Source of the DNA: Actinomycetota bacterium
GTDB taxonomy: Bacteria; Actinomycetota; Acidimicrobiia; Acidimicrobiales; Acidimicrobilacustridaceae
DNA length: 40,882 nt
Direction: 5' to 3'
Assembly (NCBI GenBank): GCA_005787345.1
Contig: SYBH01000061.1
Span: 1 to 40,882 of the forward strand
A program made the translations under genes and the position numbers. Below, in pieces: positions 38,459-40,882 of this stretch. The notes under the pieces are model-generated. The model saw only the letters and a program-made list of their open reading frames with translations, was not told the origin of the DNA and searched no databases. Within the stretch, counting starts at the first letter, position 1, and every line of letters begins with the position of its first letter.

Positions 38459-40882
38459 CTAACTCGGGAACCATCCAACCACATCGACCAATACCGGCGT
38501 GAACCCGGAATTATTGAAGAGCGTGATCTTTCCCGTGTTCACTCCGCCAGTCCCAAGTTTCACGATCACCATATTGGGGACGGTCTGACCCGCAACAAAA
38601 TTCAGATTGGACACCGTCGGGACTGCGCCTCCGGCAGGGAACACAGTGAGGTAGTTGCTTGCGGTCGACCCCACAACGGTGACATTGAGTGCCACGGCGC
38701 CAGCCGAAGCCGCAACGTTGCCTCGACCAGCCATCGTTACCGTCAAGGAACCACCCGGTGCAATCGGGCCGATCCCTTGATTCTGTCCGTCAACCGTCAG
38801 GCAGATGCTGCAATTTCGAGTATCAACAAATCGTTGGGGAACGATTGCTGAGTATTCGGAAAGCACGGGGAAGTAGCCAACGACATCGACCAACACCTGC
38901 GTTGAACCTGCGTTGTTGAAGAGGTTGATCTTGCCATCGGCCCCTACTTTTGCGATCACCATGTTGGCGATCGTTTGACCAGCAGTGAAATTCAGATTTG
39001 AAGAATTCGGTGTGGCCGAGCCTGATGGGAACACTGTCAGATAGTTCGACGCCGTTGGTGCCACAACTGTCACATTGAGTACAACCGCACCTACACCACC
39101 AACAGTCGGAATCGATCCGCGGCCAGCGACGAGCAACCCGTAAGTTTGATTTTGACTGAGTGCTCCGATCCCTTCGAACTGCCCATCAAAGGTGTCGCAC
39201 CCCGCACACGATCTCGTGTCAAGCAACCGCTGAGGCGAGGTCGTCGCTGTGTAATCGGAACCGTCAGGAAACCAGCCCACGACGTCGATGACTATCTGCG
39301 TTGCACCTTGTTCGTTGTAGATCGCAATTCTTCCGTCTACCCCGACTCGGACTATCGCCATATTCGGAAGAGTTTGACCAGCAGCAAAATTGATGTTCGA
39401 CGCATTGGGTTTTGGTGTGCCGTTGGGATAAATCGTGACGTAATTCGAAGCCGTCGGCGAAACGACTGTCACGTTTACTGCAACCGCATCAACACCAGAA
39501 CTGGGTACACCGCCGCGCCCCTCGACCACGAGCGTGCGCACATTCGACAAACCTTGACCAACCGCTCCACAGCCAAGGTCATTTCCGTCGAAGGTACTCG
39601 CACCTAGTGAAACCGAACGTGTGTCGAGAAAACGTTTGGGAACGAGGGGCACATAGTCGGTAGGGACTGGCGGAACATTTGGCATAGGAACTGATGCCGA
39701 CGACCGCCCTGGTCCGACACCACTTGTTCCGGTGGGGACCACCGTAAAGACATACGACTTTGTGGGATCAAGCCCGGTGACGAGGCACGTAAGCCCCGAG
39801 GTCGTGCACGTCTGGCCGCCTGGCGCAGCAGTCACCTTGTAACTACTGAGCGTTCCCGGACCTGGTGATCCTGCCGACCATGACACCGCGACTTGTGAAC
39901 CCGAAGCAACGCCACTTACGGGCCCGGTTGGTCCCGGGAGCCCGATAATCGCAGTGTTGAGCTTCACGCTTGGTTGCGAATAACCAGCAACCGGTCCGCC
40001 AGAATCTTCAAGCAGTGCAACAGTGGAACCAACTGTCGCCTGCCGAAGGATCGCAATTGAACCCGACACCGCTGGTGTTGCCATCGAGGTTCCCGACTTA
40101 GCCACAACGCCGCCGCAGGGGATCGATGACGTCAGCGTTCCGGGAGCAAAGACATTTACTTGTGGTCCAATATTCGAATAACTGGCGCGCTGATCCGAAC
40201 CCGAGCCGCCAGTGAGCGCCGACACGGTAACAACGTTGGAAAGACATGCCGGCGCCGACACCCCAGTGGTGCGCGATTCATTTCCGGCGGCAACAACGGT
40301 CACGATTCCGACATTGAGCAATTGCTGCACCTTGCTGTAGGTGCTTGCTTCGCTCACATTGCAAAAACCTGTGTACAGCAGTCCATCGCCAAGACTGAGA
40401 TTGACCGCCGTGAGTCCGGGAAAATCCGCACGACGGTTGTAGAGCCACTGGAGCGCATTATCGATGTCCACTCTTTGCGAGGTGATGCTATTTGTGGCGT
40501 ACTTATAGGAAAATACTTGCACCGAAATCAGCGATGCTTCCGGGGCAATTCCCGAGTTCCCAGTTCCGTTTCCACCCACTGCAATTCCGGCAACGTGAGT
40601 CCCGTGATCGCATCCTCTTTGCCCCTGGGCGTCGATGTCAATCGGACACGGCGCGCCGGCCCCAACTTTCGATGGCTCATTCACACTCATGGCTACTCCG
40701 CCGGGGCATGTCGTTGAATAGCCGTCTTTCGAAGCGAAACATGCTTCACCAACGGTTTTCTGTACCGTCCCGTTCATCAAGAATGGATGATCGGTCTGCA
40801 CGCCGGTATCGAGCACCGCGATCGTCTTACCAGCGCCTTTGAATCCCGACGCCCATGCGCCCGTTATTGGCGTGCTTGCGCC
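38459..40882 (-). CDS. S8 (subtilisin) peptidase with fn3-like domain and three C-terminal modules (N-terminus cut by window end)
   Basis: 807 visible residues; the signal peptide and any propeptide lie beyond the window. The catalytic triad is complete: Asp25 in IAVLDTGVQTDH, His93 in CDHGTHVAGIAV, and Ser in KSGTSMATPAVSG, with the oxyanion Asn in VAAGNES. Several cysteines in the catalytic domain suggest disulphides and secretion. A fibronectin-III-like domain (VAVSWSAGSPGPGTLSSYKV to PGRSSASVP) links to three tandem modules of 122-124 residues, each opening R-(F/L)-(L/V)-D-T-R and closing V-V-G-(Y/W)-F-P. The protein should be an exported protease held at the cell surface. Substrate unknown. 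Confidence 0.93.
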   Translation of the reverse strand, partial: GASTPITGAWASGFKGAGKTIAVLDTGVQTDHPFLMNGTVQKTVGEACFASKDGYSTTCPGGVAMSVNEPSKVGAGAPCPIDIDAQGQRGCDHGTHVAGIAVGGNGTGNSGIAPEASLISVQVFSYKYATNSITSQRVDIDNALQWLYNRRADFPGLTAVNLSLGDGLLYTGFCNVSEASTYSKVQQLLNVGIVTVVAAGNESRTTGVSAPACLSNVVTVSALTGGSGSDQRASYSNIGPQVNVFAPGTLTSSIPCGGVVAKSGTSMATPAVSGSIAILRQATVGSTVALLEDSGGPVAGYSQPSVKLNTAIIGLPGPTGPVSGVASGSQVAVSWSAGSPGPGTLSSYKVTAAPGGQTCTTSGLTCLVTGLDPTKSYVFTVVPTGTSGVGPGRSSASVPMPNVPPVPTDYVPLVPKRFLDTRSVSLGASTFDGNDLGCGAVGQGLSNVRTLVVEGRGGVPSSGVDAVAVNVTVVSPTASNYVTIYPNGTPKPNASNINFAAGQTLPNMAIVRVGVDGRIAIYNEQGATQIVIDVVGWFPDGSDYTATTSPQRLLDTRSCAGCDTFDGQFEGIGALSQNQTYGLLVAGRGSIPTVGGVGAVVLNVTVVAPTASNYLTVFPSGSATPNSSNLNFTAGQTIANMVIAKVGADGKINLFNNAGSTQVLVDVVGYFPVLSEYSAIVPQRFVDTRNCSICLTVDGQNQGIGPIAPGGSLTVTMAGRGNVAASAGAVALNVTVVGSTASNYLTVFPAGGAVPTVSNLNFVAGQTVPNMVIVKLGTGGVNTGKITLFNNSGFTPVLVDVVGWFPS
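38465..38836 (-). repeat. VVGYF-type module, peptidase copy 3
   Basis: 124 residues from QRFVDTRNCSIC to VDVVGWFP. It has a CxxC pair (C-S-I-C) soon after the DTR start and lies one codon before the stop. Confidence 0.8.
38867..39232 (-). repeat. VVGYF-type module, peptidase copy 2
   Basis: 122 residues from QRLLDTRSCAGC to VDVVGYFP. CxxC pair present (C-A-G-C). It is closest to copy 3, sharing ASNYLTVFP and LNF(T/V)AGQT(I/V). Confidence 0.8.
39266..39637 (-). repeat. VVGYF-type module, peptidase copy 1
   Basis: 124 residues from KRFLDTRSVSLG to IDVVGWFP. It lacks the CxxC pair but has a lone cysteine a little later (GNDLGCGAV). Confidence 0.8.

Noticed and set aside
1-40882. CRISPR array, tRNA/rRNA genes, insertion sequences, prophage
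   Set aside because: No regularly spaced repeats, no cloverleaf or rRNA-like sequence, and no transposase or phage protein was seen on reading both strands; a covariance-model search was not possible.

Overview
The window looks like chromosomal DNA from a moderately high-GC actinobacterium, most likely of the class Acidimicrobiia. Support comes from a mycothiol S-conjugate amidase (mycothiol is actinobacterial), three F420/FMN-type luciferase-like oxidoreductases, family III CoA-transferase, acyl-CoA dehydrogenase and thiolase genes, DUF2332 and DUF983 proteins, a mycobacterial-type LexA box in front of dnaE2, and secreted proteins ending in a repeat that finishes in V-V-G-(Y/W)-F-P. The class assignment is inference; no rRNA or tRNA gene was seen. 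Genes are packed tightly: many stop and start codons overlap, and no stretch over 300 bases lacks a gene. I saw no insertion sequence, prophage or CRISPR array.

Layout. 1-3916 (mostly minus): a glutamate-synthase-like FMN protein cut by the window start, then a ferredoxin / ferredoxin reductase / Nudix / YhhN membrane protein run. 4042-8251 (plus): CoA-transferase, flippase-like membrane protein, small orphan protein, amidohydrolase-fold protein without metal ligands, membrane protein. 8269-9501 (minus): acyl-CoA dehydrogenase. 9576-14974: chagasin-like lipoprotein, two DUF983 paralogues around DUF2332 and Nudix genes, geranylgeranyl-reductase-type flavoprotein, nitronate-monooxygenase-type enzyme. 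14978-24606: three luciferase-like oxidoreductases, two small beta-rich proteins, SDR, NTF2-like protein, alpha/beta hydrolase, RecB/Cas4-type nuclease, PAP2 phosphatase, DsbA-fold protein and a thioesterase. 24675-27759 (plus): small protein, thiolase, membrane-anchored nuclease, YdjC/ChbG deacetylase. 27770-30567 (minus): a coupled set read as mca, membrane protein, tandem GNAT. 30637-33917: degenerate PEBP lipoprotein, thioesterase, zinc alcohol dehydrogenase, DoxX. 33994-37281 (minus): dnaE2 under a perfect LexA box. 37400-40882: Tat-type secreted protein convergent with an S8 peptidase cut by the window end; both carry the same C-terminal module.

How the genes fit together. Much of the window is lipid and acyl-CoA metabolism (CoA transfer, dehydrogenation, SDR, thiolase, thioesterases) plus F420/FMN redox chemistry. 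A thiol-detoxification set centres on mca. dnaE2 is a damage-inducible mutagenic polymerase, here without imuA' or imuB in view. The last 3.5 kb serve the cell surface.

The most notable signal is regulatory. At least 19 genes have a hexamer of the form TA(G/C)NNT ending only 5-8 bases before the start codon, which fits leaderless transcription as the usual mode. In dnaE2 the LexA operator fills the promoter spacer and overlaps that hexamer.
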